Shown: in pieces, positions 1 through 9,426 of the stretch
Layout of the letters: the number at the start of each line of letters is the position of its first letter
How positions within the stretch are numbered: the first letter of the stretch is position 1
Assembly (NCBI GenBank): GCA_020056225.1
Contig: JAGVIE010000004.1
Location: 1 to 36,388 of the forward strand
Direction: 5' to 3'
DNA from: Bacteroidota bacterium
Lineage (GTDB): Bacteria; Bacteroidota; Ignavibacteria; UBA10030; SZUA-254
DNA: 36,388 nucleotides
Translations under genes and position numbers: made by a program
Notes under the pieces: model-generated
Databases searched by the model: none
Told to the model about the DNA's origin: nothing
Seen by the model: only the letters and a program-made list of their open reading frames with translations

Positions 1-92
1 CTTCTTCTTCTGACTTGTTCTGCTTCCATTTCGGACTTCTCCTTTTCTCTAATATACTGGCTTTTCTCTCTGTCCGAAAATTAGGGGGAAGA

Positions 93-890
93 TCAAACCA
101 ACCATGCAACAGGAATGAACAAGACGACATACGGCACACCGAATTTCATCCAGTCTATAAAAGTAATTTGGTTGTATGCTGGATCGCTTCCGAAAGTATT
201 ATTGAGAATACCGAGTGCAATACCATTTGGTGGTGTTCCAATAATCGTCCCAACACCTCCGATAGATGCCGACCAGGCGATGCCTAACATCAAGCCGGTT
301 CCATATTTTGTTTTCCCCGGCTCAGTACCCATTAATGTGAGTACTCCTAAACCAAGTGGAAGCATCATAGCAGCGGTCGCTGTATTTGAAATCCACATAG
401 AGATGAAAGCAGTCGTTATCATCATCCCTAACAAAATACTCCGAGTATCTTCAGCAAGTTTACCTCGCGTGAGCAGCCAAATAGTAAATCTCTTATCGAG
501 TTTCCATTTCTGCATCGCACCTGCAAGTAGAAAACCACCGAGAAATAAATAAATCACAGGATTAGAATAACTGAGCAGGGTATTCTTAATCGTAAACTCG
601 TATTGGCTTACACCATTCACACCTGTTATTTTTAAGATAGGAAACAGAATAGCAGGAAGTAATGCAGTAGCAGGCAGCGGTACAGCTTCGGTTAGCCACC
701 AGATTACCATCAATACAAAAACCGCAAGCAGTGATTGCATCGAGCTTGCAATCGTTGAATAATCAATTTCTAAATTATTCTGAGTTACAAATTGATGTGC
801 TGAATCTTGAAATGTTTGGAATGCAGGTAGAGCAAGTATTACGATGAACAGAATCAAACCGAGAAAGAAACCGATCAGTTTCGAGTTCAT
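93..890 (-). CDS. DASS/SLC13-family sodium:dicarboxylate (or sulfate) symporter, N-terminal half, interrupted
   Basis: This encodes an inner-membrane symporter of the divalent anion:Na+ symporter family, which couples sodium entry to uptake of dicarboxylates or sulfate. The 265 residues are very hydrophobic and carry family motifs: a WWLTEAVPLPATALLP segment near residue 65, the first SNTATAAMMLP (SNT) substrate/sodium motif near residue 170, and a SIGGVGTIIGTPPNG stretch near residue 210. Family members are usually 450-550 residues with a second SNT repeat, so the C-terminal half is missing. The reading frame hits TGA at 93-95, but the two other frames stay open and protein-like below that point (LIFPLIFGQREKP in one), which suggests a frameshift rather than a natural end. 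The remainder would lie left of the window. The substrate cannot be told. It lies 175 bases downstream of ahcY in the same direction. Confidence 0.8.
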   Translation of the reverse strand: MNSKLIGFFLGLILFIVILALPAFQTFQDSAHQFVTQNNLEIDYSTIASSMQSLLAVFVLMVIWWLTEAVPLPATALLPAILFPILKITGVNGVSQYEFTIKNTLLSYSNPVIYLFLGGFLLAGAMQKWKLDKRFTIWLLTRGKLAEDTRSILLGMMITTAFISMWISNTATAAMMLPLGLGVLTLMGTEPGKTKYGTGLMLGIAWSASIGGVGTIIGTPPNGIALGILNNTFGSDPAYNQITFIDWMKFGVPYVVLFIPVAWLV

Positions 891-1065
891 ACAGGTTTAT
901 TTCTCTGATAAATATTGTCCATCGAACAAGTTACAAGGTATAAATTAAACCTACTTCACTTCCACCTGCTGCGTGAAGCGTGAATCTTTAACAGTTGTTG
1001 GTTCTTAGTTCTTTGTTGTTAGTTCCTTATACAACACTCCAAACTCTATGCTCAACGCTATCTGC

Positions 1066-2346
1066 TCAAGTACCAGCGCTATAATCATCCATATATTTTT
1101 TCTGTTCGGTAGTCAGCTTATCGATCTTCAAACCCATAGTCGCTAATTTAACACCGGCAATTTCCTGATCCTGCTCGACAGGTATATCGTACACTTTATT
1201 CTCAAGTCGCTTGCCGTGTTTATGAATCTCCGCTAACCGAAGCTGCGACATAAACTGGTTCGCAAACGACATATCCATAACTTCCGATGGATGTCCTTCT
1301 GCCGCGGCAAGATTAACTAATCTTCCTTTTGCAAGTACGTAAATACGTCTGCCGTTTTTCATCAAGTATTGTTCATTGTTAGCCCGTACTTCTTTTATTC
1401 CTTTGGCTAATTTGCCGACGTCGTTAAGATTTACTTCACAATCGTAATGACCCGTGTTGCAAACGATAGCACCCTCTTTCATCACTCTAAAATGACGATC
1501 AATGATTATATCTTTAACGCCCGTTGCAGTAATGAACACATCGCCGATCTTCGCCGCTTCATCCATCTTCATGACGCGCATTCCTTCCAGTGTTGCTTTC
1601 AGCGCGGCGGTCGGTTTAACTTCTGTTACAATTACGTTAGCACCAAGTCCCTTCGCTCTCATCGCTACGCCCTTGCCGCAATGTCCATAGCCAGCAATTA
1701 CAACATTCTTCCCTGCAATCAGGATGCTCGTTGCACGGAGTATACCGTCCAGCGTAGATTGACCGGTACCGTATACGTTATCGAAATCCCATTTTGTTTC
1801 AGCATCATTCACCGCAACGACCGGATATTTCAATGCGCCGTCTCTTGCCATTGCACGCAGACGGTGTACACCGGTGGTTGTCTCTTCTGTCCCGCCGATA
1901 ACGTACTTCTTTGCAAATTCAGGATGTTTATTGTGAATTGTGAAGATTAAATCAGCCCCGTCATCAAGAGTGAGGTTAGGATGAATCTTCAACGTCTCTT
2001 CGATGCACCAGTAGAATTCTTTTACCGACATACCGTGCCATGCGAAAATAGAAACTCCATCAGCCGCGAGAGCCGCCGCCGCCGCATCATTCGTTGAAAG
2101 AGGGTTGCACCCGCTCCAGCTTACCTGAGCGCCTGCTTCGACAAAAGTTTTCACAAGAACGGCAGTTTCTTTAGTAACGTGTAAACATCCCGCAATACGA
2201 TAACCTTTCAGTGGCTTTGTTTTCCTGTATTTTTCCCTAAGCGCCATAAGCACCGGCATCCGCGATTCAGCCCACGCAATCAATTGCTTGCCTTCGTTTG
2301 CTAATTTTAAATCTTTGACTTTGTATTTACCTTTTTTGTAATCCAT
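1066..2346 (-). CDS. ahcY: Adenosylhomocysteinase (S-adenosyl-L-homocysteine hydrolase)
   Basis: This cytoplasmic enzyme reversibly splits S-adenosylhomocysteine, the product of SAM-dependent methylation, into adenosine and homocysteine using tightly bound NAD. The 426-residue protein shows the substrate region WSGCNPLSTNDAAAA near residue 80, DDGADL near 128, EETTTGVHRL near 155, the signature NDAETKWDFDNVYGTGQST near 180-198, and the NAD-binding glycine-rich loop GYGHCGKG near 219. TGHYDCEVN near 300 is also typical. The length fits the shorter prokaryotic/archaeal type without the insert of about 40 residues seen in some bacterial and eukaryotic forms. It starts 26 bases after the stop of metK, so the enzyme that makes SAM and the one that removes its by-product are likely co-transcribed. 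Identification is secure. Confidence 0.97.
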   Translation of the reverse strand: MDYKKGKYKVKDLKLANEGKQLIAWAESRMPVLMALREKYRKTKPLKGYRIAGCLHVTKETAVLVKTFVEAGAQVSWSGCNPLSTNDAAAAALAADGVSIFAWHGMSVKEFYWCIEETLKIHPNLTLDDGADLIFTIHNKHPEFAKKYVIGGTEETTTGVHRLRAMARDGALKYPVVAVNDAETKWDFDNVYGTGQSTLDGILRATSILIAGKNVVIAGYGHCGKGVAMRAKGLGANVIVTEVKPTAALKATLEGMRVMKMDEAAKIGDVFITATGVKDIIIDRHFRVMKEGAIVCNTGHYDCEVNLNDVGKLAKGIKEVRANNEQYLMKNGRRIYVLAKGRLVNLAAAEGHPSEVMDMSFANQFMSQLRLAEIHKHGKRLENKVYDIPVEQDQEIAGVKLATMGLKIDKLTTEQKKYMDDYSAGT

Positions 2347-2372
2347 AGTATTCTTTTCTTATGATGATGTAT

Positions 2373-3527
2373 TTAAATTTTGTTTAACATCTTAACTAAA
2401 TCAAGTTTCTCCCACGAAAATTCTTTTTCACTTCTCCCAAAATGACCGTATGCGGCTGATTTCCTATAGATGGGTCTTCGCAAATCTAGACGCTTAATAA
2501 TTCCGCGCGGAGTTAAATCGATTGGACCGCCTTCATGAGTATTCTTCTGAATAAATTGTTCAAGCTCGACGTCGGGCATTATTCCTGTTCCAAATGTTTG
2601 TGTATGAATTGAAACCGGTTCTTTTACACCGATAGCATACGCAACCTGAATCAAACATTCACTCGCTAATCCGGAGGCAACAATATTCTTTGCAAGATGA
2701 CGGGCTGCGTAGGCGGCGCTCCTGTCTACTTTTGTAGGATCTTTTCCCGAAAACGCTCCACCGCCATGTGGCGCTCGTCCACCGTATGTATCGACGACAA
2801 TCTTCCTGCCGGTTAAACCGCTGTCGCCGTGTGGTCCGCCGATCTCGAACATACCTGTCGGGTTTACGAAATACCTGGTTTTACTATCTAACATTTTCGC
2901 TGGTATAACGTGCTTTACTACCTTTTCAATGACGTCTTCTTTAATTTTTCTCTGTTTAACTTCCGGCGAATGTTGAGTTGAAACAACGATAGTGTGAACG
3001 CGAATCGGTTTTTTCCCCTCGTATTCAATCGTAACCTGAGATTTTGCATCGGGACGTATGTAAGGCATCAACCCGTTTTCGCGCTTCCGGATGTCGGCTA
3101 AACGCTTTACAAGCTTGTGGGCATACATAATCGGCATCGGCATTAACTCCGGAGTTTCATTACATGCATAGCCGAACATCATCCCCTGATCACCGGCACC
3201 ACCGGTATCAACACCCTGTGCGATGTCGGGAGATTGTGAGTGTAATGTTGAAAGCACCGCGCATGAATCGGCGTCAAAACCGACTCCCGCTTCAGTGTAC
3301 CCGATATCTTTCACAACATCGCGAACAATTTTCTGCACATCAACATAACCTTTAGTTGTTACCTCGCCGCCTACCAGTACAAGTCCGGTAGTTACAAAAC
3401 ATTCACATGCAACACGGGACATTGAATCTTGTTCAATAAGAGAATCCAATACTCCATCGGAAATTTGATCGCAGACTTTATCTGGATGTCCTTCGGAAAC
3501 GGACTCGGAAGTAAATAGATATGACAT
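2373..3527 (-). CDS. metK: S-adenosylmethionine synthetase
   Basis: This enzyme makes S-adenosylmethionine from methionine and ATP, releasing phosphate and pyrophosphate; it is a cytoplasmic homotetramer in the families studied. At 384 residues it has the standard length. Diagnostic motifs are [20 protein letters not shown] at residues 5-24 (ATP and methionine site), [13 protein letters not shown] near 110 (hexapeptide loop) and [20 protein letters not shown] near 255 (P-loop-like phosphate site). It begins 14 bases after the stop of the upstream nucleotidyltransferase gene and ends 26 bases before ahcY. There is no room for a SAM riboswitch directly upstream, so any control would act at the head of the operon. 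Confidence 0.98.
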   Translation of the reverse strand: MSYLFTSESVSEGHPDKVCDQISDGVLDSLIEQDSMSRVACECFVTTGLVLVGGEVTTKGYVDVQKIVRDVVKDIGYTEAGVGFDADSCAVLSTLHSQSPDIAQGVDTGGAGDQGMMFGYACNETPELMPMPIMYAHKLVKRLADIRKRENGLMPYIRPDAKSQVTIEYEGKKPIRVHTIVVSTQHSPEVKQRKIKEDVIEKVVKHVIPAKMLDSKTRYFVNPTGMFEIGGPHGDSGLTGRKIVVDTYGGRAPHGGGAFSGKDPTKVDRSAAYAARHLAKNIVASGLASECLIQVAYAIGVKEPVSIHTQTFGTGIMPDVELEQFIQKNTHEGGPIDLTPRGIIKRLDLRRPIYRKSAAYGHFGRSEKEFSWEKLDLVKMLNKI

Positions 3528-3541
3528 GAGTTATCCTATCG

Positions 3542-4516
3542 TTAATTGATTTCTATTTCAGATGAATCGCCAATATTAATACGCTTAAAATTACCTGTCA
3601 CTACAGCATTGCTACCCACGAGAGAGTTATCAATAAGTACCTGGCGTACCTGAGCATCTTCACTCACGATGGAATTCTTAATGATGGAATCAACAATTTC
3701 AGCGCCGTCACTAATTGTAGCATAAGGACCGATGATCGAGTTTGTCACTTTGGCTTGATCGGAGATGAATACCGGTGGAATAATGACTACCCCGTCCAAT
3801 TTCTTTTTGTCGGGAATCTTGCTTAACAGATGACGGTTTGTAGCGAGAAGTGTTTCCGGCTTTCCGCAATCGTACCATCCTTCGACATCGAACGTTTTAA
3901 TTTTCTCTCCTTGCTGAATCATCAATTGCAGAGCGTCAGTCAATTGGTATTCACCTTTTGTTTTTTTATCCTTAAGAAAAAGTTCATTGATGCATTGTTC
4001 AAGAAGTTTCGGATTTCTGATCCAATAAAGTCCCACAATAGCGAGGTTGCTTTTTGGTTCCTCCGGTTTCTCGATTAAGTTCTGAGCAAAACCGTCAATC
4101 AGTTCAACTACCCCAAAGCGGCGAGGATCGGCAACCTGTTTAACGCCGATTGCGGAATGCTGACCTTTTATAACAGGTTTCAGATCTACGTCGAAGATCG
4201 TATCTCCAAGAATAATAAGAACAGGCTCGGAAGTGAACGATTCATGGGCAAGATAGATTGCGTGCGCCAGGCCTTTTGCTTCGGCTTGTTCTACGAAATC
4301 GACATTGATTTTGTATTGCGATAGAACATAATCACGAATTTTCTCTCCCATATTTCCAACGATGATCGTAGCCGCATCAAAACCATCCTCTACAATTTTA
4401 TCGAGGATATGCCCGATGATCGGCTTCCCGGCGACGTTAATTAAAACCTTCGGTAAAGTATAAGTGTGCGGTCTAAGTCGGCTGCCAAATCCCGCGACTG
4501 GAATAATTGCACGCAT
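3542..4516 (-). CDS. Sugar-1-phosphate nucleotidyltransferase with C-terminal left-handed beta-helix
   Basis: This protein is expected to join a nucleoside triphosphate to a sugar-1-phosphate to form an NDP-sugar for cell-surface polysaccharide. The N-terminus has the nucleotidyltransferase signature AGFGSRLRPHTYTLPKVL (residues 8-25), with the conserved G-x-G-x-R and P-K residues, followed by GDTIFD near residue 105, where the metal-binding Asp sits. From about residue 245 the sequence turns into isoleucine/valine-rich hexapeptide-like repeats (VVIIPPVFISDQAKV, SIIGPYATISDGAEI), typical of a left-handed beta-helix seen in GlmU-like and archaeal-type relatives. The total is 324 residues. Which sugar and nucleotide it uses is not visible; glucose-1-phosphate thymidylyl- or uridylyl-transferase are the usual choices. 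It heads the probable metK-ahcY unit. Confidence 0.88.
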   Translation of the reverse strand: MRAIIPVAGFGSRLRPHTYTLPKVLINVAGKPIIGHILDKIVEDGFDAATIIVGNMGEKIRDYVLSQYKINVDFVEQAEAKGLAHAIYLAHESFTSEPVLIILGDTIFDVDLKPVIKGQHSAIGVKQVADPRRFGVVELIDGFAQNLIEKPEEPKSNLAIVGLYWIRNPKLLEQCINELFLKDKKTKGEYQLTDALQLMIQQGEKIKTFDVEGWYDCGKPETLLATNRHLLSKIPDKKKLDGVVIIPPVFISDQAKVTNSIIGPYATISDGAEIVDSIIKNSIVSEDAQVRQVLIDNSLVGSNAVVTGNFKRINIGDSSEIEIN

Positions 4517-4558
4517 ATGGTTAATAAACTATACTTTTTAGTGAATTATGTTTCATAG

Positions 4559-4631
4559 TGCCCCCAACGAGATTCGAACTCGTGTTACAAGCTTGAAAAG
4601 CTCGTGTCCTAGGCCTCTAGACGATGGGGGC
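4559..4631 (-). tRNA. tRNA-Glu (anticodon TTC)
   Basis: Read leftward, the 73 bases fold as a cloverleaf. The acceptor stem is GCCCCCA/TGGGGGC with discriminator A, the D arm is GTC...GAC, the anticodon stem is CGAGC/GCTTG around loop TTTTCAA (anticodon TTC), and the T arm is ACGAG TTCGAAT CTCGT. The 3' CCA is not encoded. Confidence 0.96.
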
Positions 4632-4720
4632 AAATTTATTTTTCGGATTCAGGATATTAAGATTGCGGACTGAAAGAGAATAATCCGAAATCAATAATTC
4701 GAAATCCGCAATTTTCTGAG

Positions 4721-4796
4721 GGTGTCCAGTGGGACTTGAACCCACGACCTCCAGGGCCACAACCTGGCGTTCTAACCAAACTGAACTATGGACACC
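4721..4796 (-). tRNA. tRNA-His (anticodon GTG)
   Basis: The acceptor pair is GTGTCCA/TGGACAC with an extra 5' G (position -1) opposite discriminator C73, the identity element of tRNA-His. The anticodon stem CCAGG/CCTGG encloses TTGTGGC (anticodon GTG), and the T arm is GTGGG TTCAAGT CCCAC. There is no encoded CCA. It lies 89 bases upstream of tRNA-Glu in the same direction. Confidence 0.96.
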
Positions 4797-5039
4797 ATGT
4801 GAGATGATTGACAAACCTATATTGAATAAAGAACATTTTATTTCATCGTGGCGTTTCATTCCTATTTGGGAGGGCATCCGCTCCCGGACCTGATCCGAAA
4901 TGAGCCATCAGACGATAAGGAATAAACAAGACACCTGGAAAATTGAGTATAAAGATACTCAAAATATCAAAGATAATCAAGATGCAGCGTTGGAATAGCA
5001 AAAAACACAGTTACCAAACCGCACTGCTCGACAATATCG
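4797..5039. other. Gene-free spacer between tRNA-His and tRNA-Arg
   Basis: No coding region or RNA gene is supported in these 243 bases. The only structure noticed is a short GC-rich inverted repeat, GGGAG...CTCCC at 4868-4885, without a T run. An open frame entering from the left is translated tRNA sequence, not a gene. Confidence 0.5.
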
Positions 5040-5113
<74 letters not shown>

Positions 5114-5275
5114 CTTATTGATTTAATTCTCTAAGCATGTAAAATATACTCATTTTCTTTTTTCAGAGCAACACATTGAGAACTTCAACATGAGACTCAT
5201 ATCACTTTTGTATTATTTCAGTTTGCTTTTCCAATGAAACTATGCTATATTATTGCAAATTTTATAGGGAAAACA

Positions 5276-5653
5276 ATGCCAGGTAAAGCTAAACTGCTAA
5301 TTGTAGATGATGAAGACACACTTCGGCTGCTGGTTCGCTCAGAACTGGAACAGCGCGGATATGATGTGGATGAAGCCGATAGTGGTGAAACTGCACTCGA
5401 AAAAATGGAAACGGATCATTTTACTCTGGTTATCTTAGACATCAGGATGCCGGGTATAGACGGCATGGAAGTTCTAAAAAGAATTCGGGAGAAGAATCTT
5501 GCGGAAAAAGTGATAATGCTTACAGGTGTTGATGAACTAAAAATTGCTAGGGACAGTTTGCAATTCGGCGCGAATGATTTTCTGACAAAACCTTACGAAA
5601 TCAGAACCCTGCTTGCCTGCATCAACCGCGTGCTAAAAGAAAAAACAAATTGA
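5276..5653 (+). CDS. Stand-alone response-regulator receiver protein (CheY-like)
   Basis: This is a single phosphoacceptor receiver domain with no output domain. Taking the ATG at 5276, which follows a TAGGGA ribosome-binding-like stretch, gives 125 residues; an upstream in-frame ATG at 5234 would add 14 unconserved residues. All receiver positions are present: acidic pair D11-D12, phospho-acceptor D55 in LVILDIRMPG, T83 in MLTG, and K105 in LTKPYE. Such proteins pass phosphate between kinases or act by protein binding. No cognate kinase is adjacent; the genes on both sides are tRNAs. The 36 kb window does contain a hybrid kinase at 26951, but nothing ties the two together. Confidence 0.93.
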   Translation: MPGKAKLLIVDDEDTLRLLVRSELEQRGYDVDEADSGETALEKMETDHFTLVILDIRMPGIDGMEVLKRIREKNLAEKVIMLTGVDELKIARDSLQFGANDFLTKPYEIRTLLACINRVLKEKTN

Positions 5654-5801
5654 TCGGTGAAGACAGTTTTAGTGTTAGCTTCTCGGAAGTATAACAGCGT
5701 GAATAAGATGAATTTACATCTTTATTGAAGTTCCCGGAAAAAAGCCGTATATTGATGATGAGAAGTTATACGATACGTATTTCACTGTAAATATAAGTGT
5801 T

Positions 5802-5829
5802 TTGAATATCGACTATTTATAGATATTCT
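5802..5829 (+). promoter_or_regulatory. Candidate promoter of tRNA-Leu
   Basis: A TTGAAT box at 5802-5807, 16 bases, then TATTCT at 5824-5829, ending 28 bases before the mature tRNA start. Similarity to -35/-10 boxes is moderate and the region is AT-rich, so a chance match is possible. Confidence 0.3.
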
Positions 5830-5857
5830 CCCATTAAAAATTCCTTAACATGAATAA

Positions 5858-5940
5858 GGGTAAGTGGCGGAATTGGCATACGCGCTAGACTTAGGATCTA
5901 GTGGGGAATACCCGTGGGGGTTCAAGTCCCCCCTTACCCA
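5858..5940 (+). tRNA. tRNA-Leu (anticodon TAG)
   Basis: This 83-base class II tRNA has acceptor GGGTAAG/CTTACCC with discriminator A, anticodon stem CTAGA/TCTAG around CTTAGGA (anticodon TAG), a long variable arm (TGGGGAATACCCGT) and T arm GGGGG TTCAAGT CCCCC. There is no encoded CCA. Confidence 0.96.
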
Positions 5941-6110
5941 CGAAACAAAATATTCGGGATGGGAATACTTATTTCAAGATTCAATTAAAATGTGAAATAT
6001 CTTTTAATGAATATTCCTTTTAGTATCATCATTATCACGAATCAGATCGTAAAGATGCGAACGTTTATCAGCATGTTCGATTTTGATCTTAAAGAAAAAG
6101 AGAAGAACCG

Positions 6111-7385
6111 ATGGAAATATCAATCACCGATGTATCTGAAGTAGAAAAAGAAATTCAAATTCAAACGAATGCCACAGAGCTTGCACCTCATCTTGAGGAA
6201 GCATATAAACGTTATCAATCCAAAATCGATATCAAGGGATTTCGAAAGGGTAAAGCACCCCTCAACATGGTGAAGCGAATATACGGCGAAAGCATCGAGT
6301 ACGATTCTCTCAACACAATTGCGAGCGATGTTTATCGACAGGTTGTGAAAGAAAAAGAAATATACCCTATCGGTGAACCGGTACTTACCGATATAGACTA
6401 CAAACGCGGCGAACTGCTAAGTTTCAAGGTGAAGTATGAAATAAAACCCACAATCGAGCTTAAGGAATATAAAAATATACCCGTAGAAAAGATCATTCAT
6501 CAAGCAACCGACCATGAGCTTGCCGGCGAACTTCTCCGCCTGAGAAAATCCAACAGTACTCTGGAGCCGGCAGATTTTGTCTCAGACGAAGAATATCTTG
6601 TTACAGCCGATATACAACAGCTCGATGAAACGGGAAATCCGCTTATCGGCAAGACAACTCCGGATGCCCGCTTTTATTTAGCTAATGAAACAATGGCGCC
6701 TGAAATAAAAAGAGTCCTCGGCAATGCCAAAACAGGAGAAGTTCATCGAGTTAAATTCGAACAAATACATGAGGATCATAAACATGATGAATCCATAGAG
6801 CTGACAGTAAAGAAAATCGAGAAGGTAGTTCTCCCGGTATTGGACGATGAATTTATCAAGAAAATCACTAAAGATAAAGTTACTTCGGTTTCCGACTTTC
6901 AGCAGCAAATGCAGAAAGATATTGAAAAATACTGGCACGATCAGACTGAACGAAATCTTATTGATTCTATTATCGGTGAGATAGTCAGACGGCACGAGTT
7001 CACTGTGCCCGAATCGCTCATTAAAGGTGTGCTTGATTCTCTCCTCGAGGATTTTAAAAACCAGTATCCAAATAAGAAATTGCCCCCGGATTTCAATGAG
7101 GATAAATTCAGAGAGACTAACCGGACCTATGCTGTCTTTCAGGCAAAATGGTATCTGATACAAGAAAAAATCATTGAAGCCGAGAAAATTAATATTGAGG
7201 ATACCGACCTTGAGCTATTAGCTGAAAACGAAGCTTCAAAATTCGGTATTGAGAAAGACCGCCTTCTCCAATTCTATAAATCGTCGGATTCGGTAAAGGA
7301 TAGGATAGTTCATAACAAATTGACAGATTTACTCAAGAAACACGCACACATAACAGAGAAAGTTGTCGAAGAACCTATAAAATAA
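6111..7385 (+). CDS. tig: Trigger factor, ribosome-associated chaperone
   Basis: This chaperone binds at the ribosome exit tunnel and shields new chains. The protein is 424 residues, normal for the family. The N-terminal ribosome-docking domain (about 1-115) carries the signature IKGFRKGKAPLNMV at about residues 41-54, equivalent to the GFRxGKxP loop that touches ribosomal protein L23. A divergent FKBP-like segment covers about 150-245, and a long, charged helical C-terminal chaperone domain covers about 255-424. The PPIase part is weakly conserved, as is usual in Bacteroidota-like trigger factors. It is followed after 46 bases by clpP and then clpX, the widespread tig-clpP-clpX order linking folding and degradation. 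A GAGAAGAA stretch precedes the ATG. Confidence 0.95.
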   Translation: MEISITDVSEVEKEIQIQTNATELAPHLEEAYKRYQSKIDIKGFRKGKAPLNMVKRIYGESIEYDSLNTIASDVYRQVVKEKEIYPIGEPVLTDIDYKRGELLSFKVKYEIKPTIELKEYKNIPVEKIIHQATDHELAGELLRLRKSNSTLEPADFVSDEEYLVTADIQQLDETGNPLIGKTTPDARFYLANETMAPEIKRVLGNAKTGEVHRVKFEQIHEDHKHDESIELTVKKIEKVVLPVLDDEFIKKITKDKVTSVSDFQQQMQKDIEKYWHDQTERNLIDSIIGEIVRRHEFTVPESLIKGVLDSLLEDFKNQYPNKKLPPDFNEDKFRETNRTYAVFQAKWYLIQEKIIEAEKINIEDTDLELLAENEASKFGIEKDRLLQFYKSSDSVKDRIVHNKLTDLLKKHAHITEKVVEEPIK

Positions 7386-7431
7386 TACAATGAAATCTAC
7401 TATTGAAAATAGCGGAAAGGTAAATTAGATT

Positions 7432-8058
7432 ATGAGTAATAAGATCATCAACCAACTGGTTCCAATTGTAGTAGAACAAACAGGACGCGGTGAACGAGCT
7501 TATGATATTTTTTCACGATTACTGAAGGAGCGGATTGTCTTCATAGGTACTCCCATTGACGACACTATCGCAAGCCTCGTGATAGCACAACTTTTATTCC
7601 TGGAATCGGAAGACCCGGATAAAGATATCAATTTATACATTAATAGTCCGGGTGGTTCAGTTTCTGCCGGACTTGCCGTCTACGATACCATGCAATATAT
7701 CCGTCCGAACATATCTACCATTTGTATCGGAATGGCGGCAAGCATGGCGGCAGTTCTCCTCGCCGGCGGTACTAAGGGTAAACGAACTTCCCTTCCAAAC
7801 TCTCGAATAATGATTCATCAGCCTTGGGGCGGTACGCAGGGAACCGCGACCGACATCAGCATTCAGGCTGAAGAGATTTTGCGCATGAAAAAACGCATCA
7901 ACGAAATCCTCGCACATCACTGCAGTAAACCGCTGGAGCAGGTGGAAAAAGATACAGACAGAGATTTCTACATGTCTTCTGAAGAAGCAAAAAGTTACGG
8001 GTTGATAGATAATTTATTGTTTAAAAAATCACGAACAGAGCAAAAGAAAGACAAATAG
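7432..8058 (+). CDS. clpP: ATP-dependent Clp protease proteolytic subunit
   Basis: This is the serine peptidase that forms the two-ring chamber of the Clp protease and cuts chains threaded in by ClpX. The 208-residue sequence has a complete catalytic triad: S104 in [12 protein letters not shown]129 in [11 protein letters not shown] and D178 in DTDRDFYMS. The handle and oxyanion-loop motif [19 protein letters not shown] is at residues 69-87. The N-terminus [22 protein letters not shown] is the usual start of mature ClpP, so little or no propeptide is cut. A GGAAAGG stretch lies about 15 bases before the ATG. clpX starts three bases after its stop, implying tight coupling. Confidence 0.98.
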   Translation: MSNKIINQLVPIVVEQTGRGERAYDIFSRLLKERIVFIGTPIDDTIASLVIAQLLFLESEDPDKDINLYINSPGGSVSAGLAVYDTMQYIRPNISTICIGMAASMAAVLLAGGTKGKRTSLPNSRIMIHQPWGGTQGTATDISIQAEEILRMKKRINEILAHHCSKPLEQVEKDTDRDFYMSSEEAKSYGLIDNLLFKKSRTEQKKDK

Positions 8059-8061
8059 CCG

Positions 8062-9324
8062 ATGGCACAACGACCAAAGACAGATGAGCCGATCAAATGT
8101 TCGTTCTGCGGCAGAACTGCTGATCAAGTTCAAAGTATTATCGCCGGACCGGATGCCTATATCTGCGATGCATGTGTCGCGAGTTCAGTCGATATATTGC
8201 GTAGCAATCTCGCTGCAATATCCGCAAAACGGACATCGGCACGAGGACTGCTGACTCCAATCGAGATAAAAAAAGCTCTCGACGATTATGTTATCGGTCA
8301 AGAATTTGCGAAAAAAACTCTCGCAGTCGCAGTGTACAATCATTACAAACGAATTGACACTAAGTCACAACTCCATACAATGGACGATGTGGAAATTGAA
8401 AAAAGCAATATTCTATTACTCGGTCCCACAGGCACCGGAAAAACTCTTCTTGCCCAAACACTTGCAAGAATTCTCGATGTTCCATTTGCAATCGCTGACG
8501 CAACCACTTTAACCGAGGCAGGTTATGTCGGTGACGATGTCGAGACCGTTCTTGTCCATCTCCTCCAGAATGCCGATTTCAATGTAGAAAGAGCTGAAAG
8601 AGGAATCGTATACATTGATGAGATCGATAAGATCGCACGCAAAAGCGATAGTACATCCATCACGCGCGATGTATCGGGCGAAGGCGTTCAACAAGCACTG
8701 CTAAAAATATTGGAAGGCACAATAGCCGGCGTACCCCCAAAAGGCGGGCGCAAACACCCGGAACAAAGTCTGATCAATCTTAATACTAAAAACATTCTCT
8801 TCGTGTGCGGCGGTGCTTTCGAAGGACTTGAAAGAATCATCGCTCGAAGAATCAGCCAAAACCCGATCGGATTCGGAGCAACGATTAAAAGCAAAAAGGA
8901 ACATTCTGCCGATGAATACCTTCCTTTGACTGAGCCGGATGATCTTTTGAAGTTCGGGCTGATACCCGAGTTCATCGGAAGACTGCATGTCGTCGCATCT
9001 TTACATTCGTTAGACGAAAACGCATTACTCAATATTCTTACTCAACCGAAGAACGCGCTTGTGAAGCAGTACCAAAAACTATTTCGGCTTGAAGACGTCG
9101 GCCTCGAATTTGAGGACGATGCGCTTCAGTTGGTCGTTGAAAAAGCGATTGAGCGAGGCACAGGCGCAAGGGCGTTGCGCTCGATTCTGGAAGATACCAT
9201 GCTGGATATCATGTACCATCTGCCTACCCGGCAAAATTTAATCAAGTGTATTGTAACGAGGGAAACTATTTCGAAAAAGAAAGAACCGACTTACTTCTAC
9301 AAGGAACGAAAAGCATCGGCTTGA
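8062..9324 (+). CDS. clpX: ATP-dependent Clp protease ATP-binding subunit ClpX
   Basis: This AAA+ unfoldase feeds substrates to ClpP. The 420 residues contain the N-terminal zinc-binding domain with C13, C16, C35 and C38, Walker A GPTGTGKT (121-128), pore-1 loop GYVG (154-157), Walker B VYIDEIDK (183-190), the RKH pore loop (230-232), the IGF tripeptide that docks on ClpP within NPIGFGA, and sensor-2 [10 protein letters not shown] near 366. Everything needed for activity is present. It is the last gene of the tig-clpP-clpX run and converges on lptD. Confidence 0.98.
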   Translation: MAQRPKTDEPIKCSFCGRTADQVQSIIAGPDAYICDACVASSVDILRSNLAAISAKRTSARGLLTPIEIKKALDDYVIGQEFAKKTLAVAVYNHYKRIDTKSQLHTMDDVEIEKSNILLLGPTGTGKTLLAQTLARILDVPFAIADATTLTEAGYVGDDVETVLVHLLQNADFNVERAERGIVYIDEIDKIARKSDSTSITRDVSGEGVQQALLKILEGTIAGVPPKGGRKHPEQSLINLNTKNILFVCGGAFEGLERIIARRISQNPIGFGATIKSKKEHSADEYLPLTEPDDLLKFGLIPEFIGRLHVVASLHSLDENALLNILTQPKNALVKQYQKLFRLEDVGLEFEDDALQLVVEKAIERGTGARALRSILEDTMLDIMYHLPTRQNLIKCIVTRETISKKKEPTYFYKERKASA

Positions 9325-9381
9325 CACCTTTCAAGAGATAACCGTCGAATTTTTCCTCAACTTGTTCAAACCCCGGAATCA

Positions 9382-9399
9382 CTTCGGTCTCTTCCGAAG
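9382..9399. terminator. Weak hairpin between convergent clpX and lptD
   Basis: A perfect 6-bp stem CTTCGG/CCGAAG with a 6-base loop lies 57 bases past the clpX stop and 27 bases past the lptD stop. There is no T run on either side, so a role as a bidirectional terminator is only a guess from its position. Confidence 0.25.
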
Positions 9400-9426
9400 A
9401 ACCGAATATTCATACATCCGTTTAAC

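Noticed and set aside
954-978. Terminator after ahcY
   Set aside because: The stem CTTCAC/GTGAAG has a 13-base loop and no T tract in the direction of transcription.
1447-1950. Rightward 167-residue open frame
   Set aside because: It is the antisense shadow of ahcY and shows no domain-like sequence.
4617-4877. Leftward 86-residue open frame
   Set aside because: It translates straight through tRNA-His (SSVWLERQVVALEVVGSSPTG is a typical translated-tRNA artefact) and ends in tRNA-Glu.
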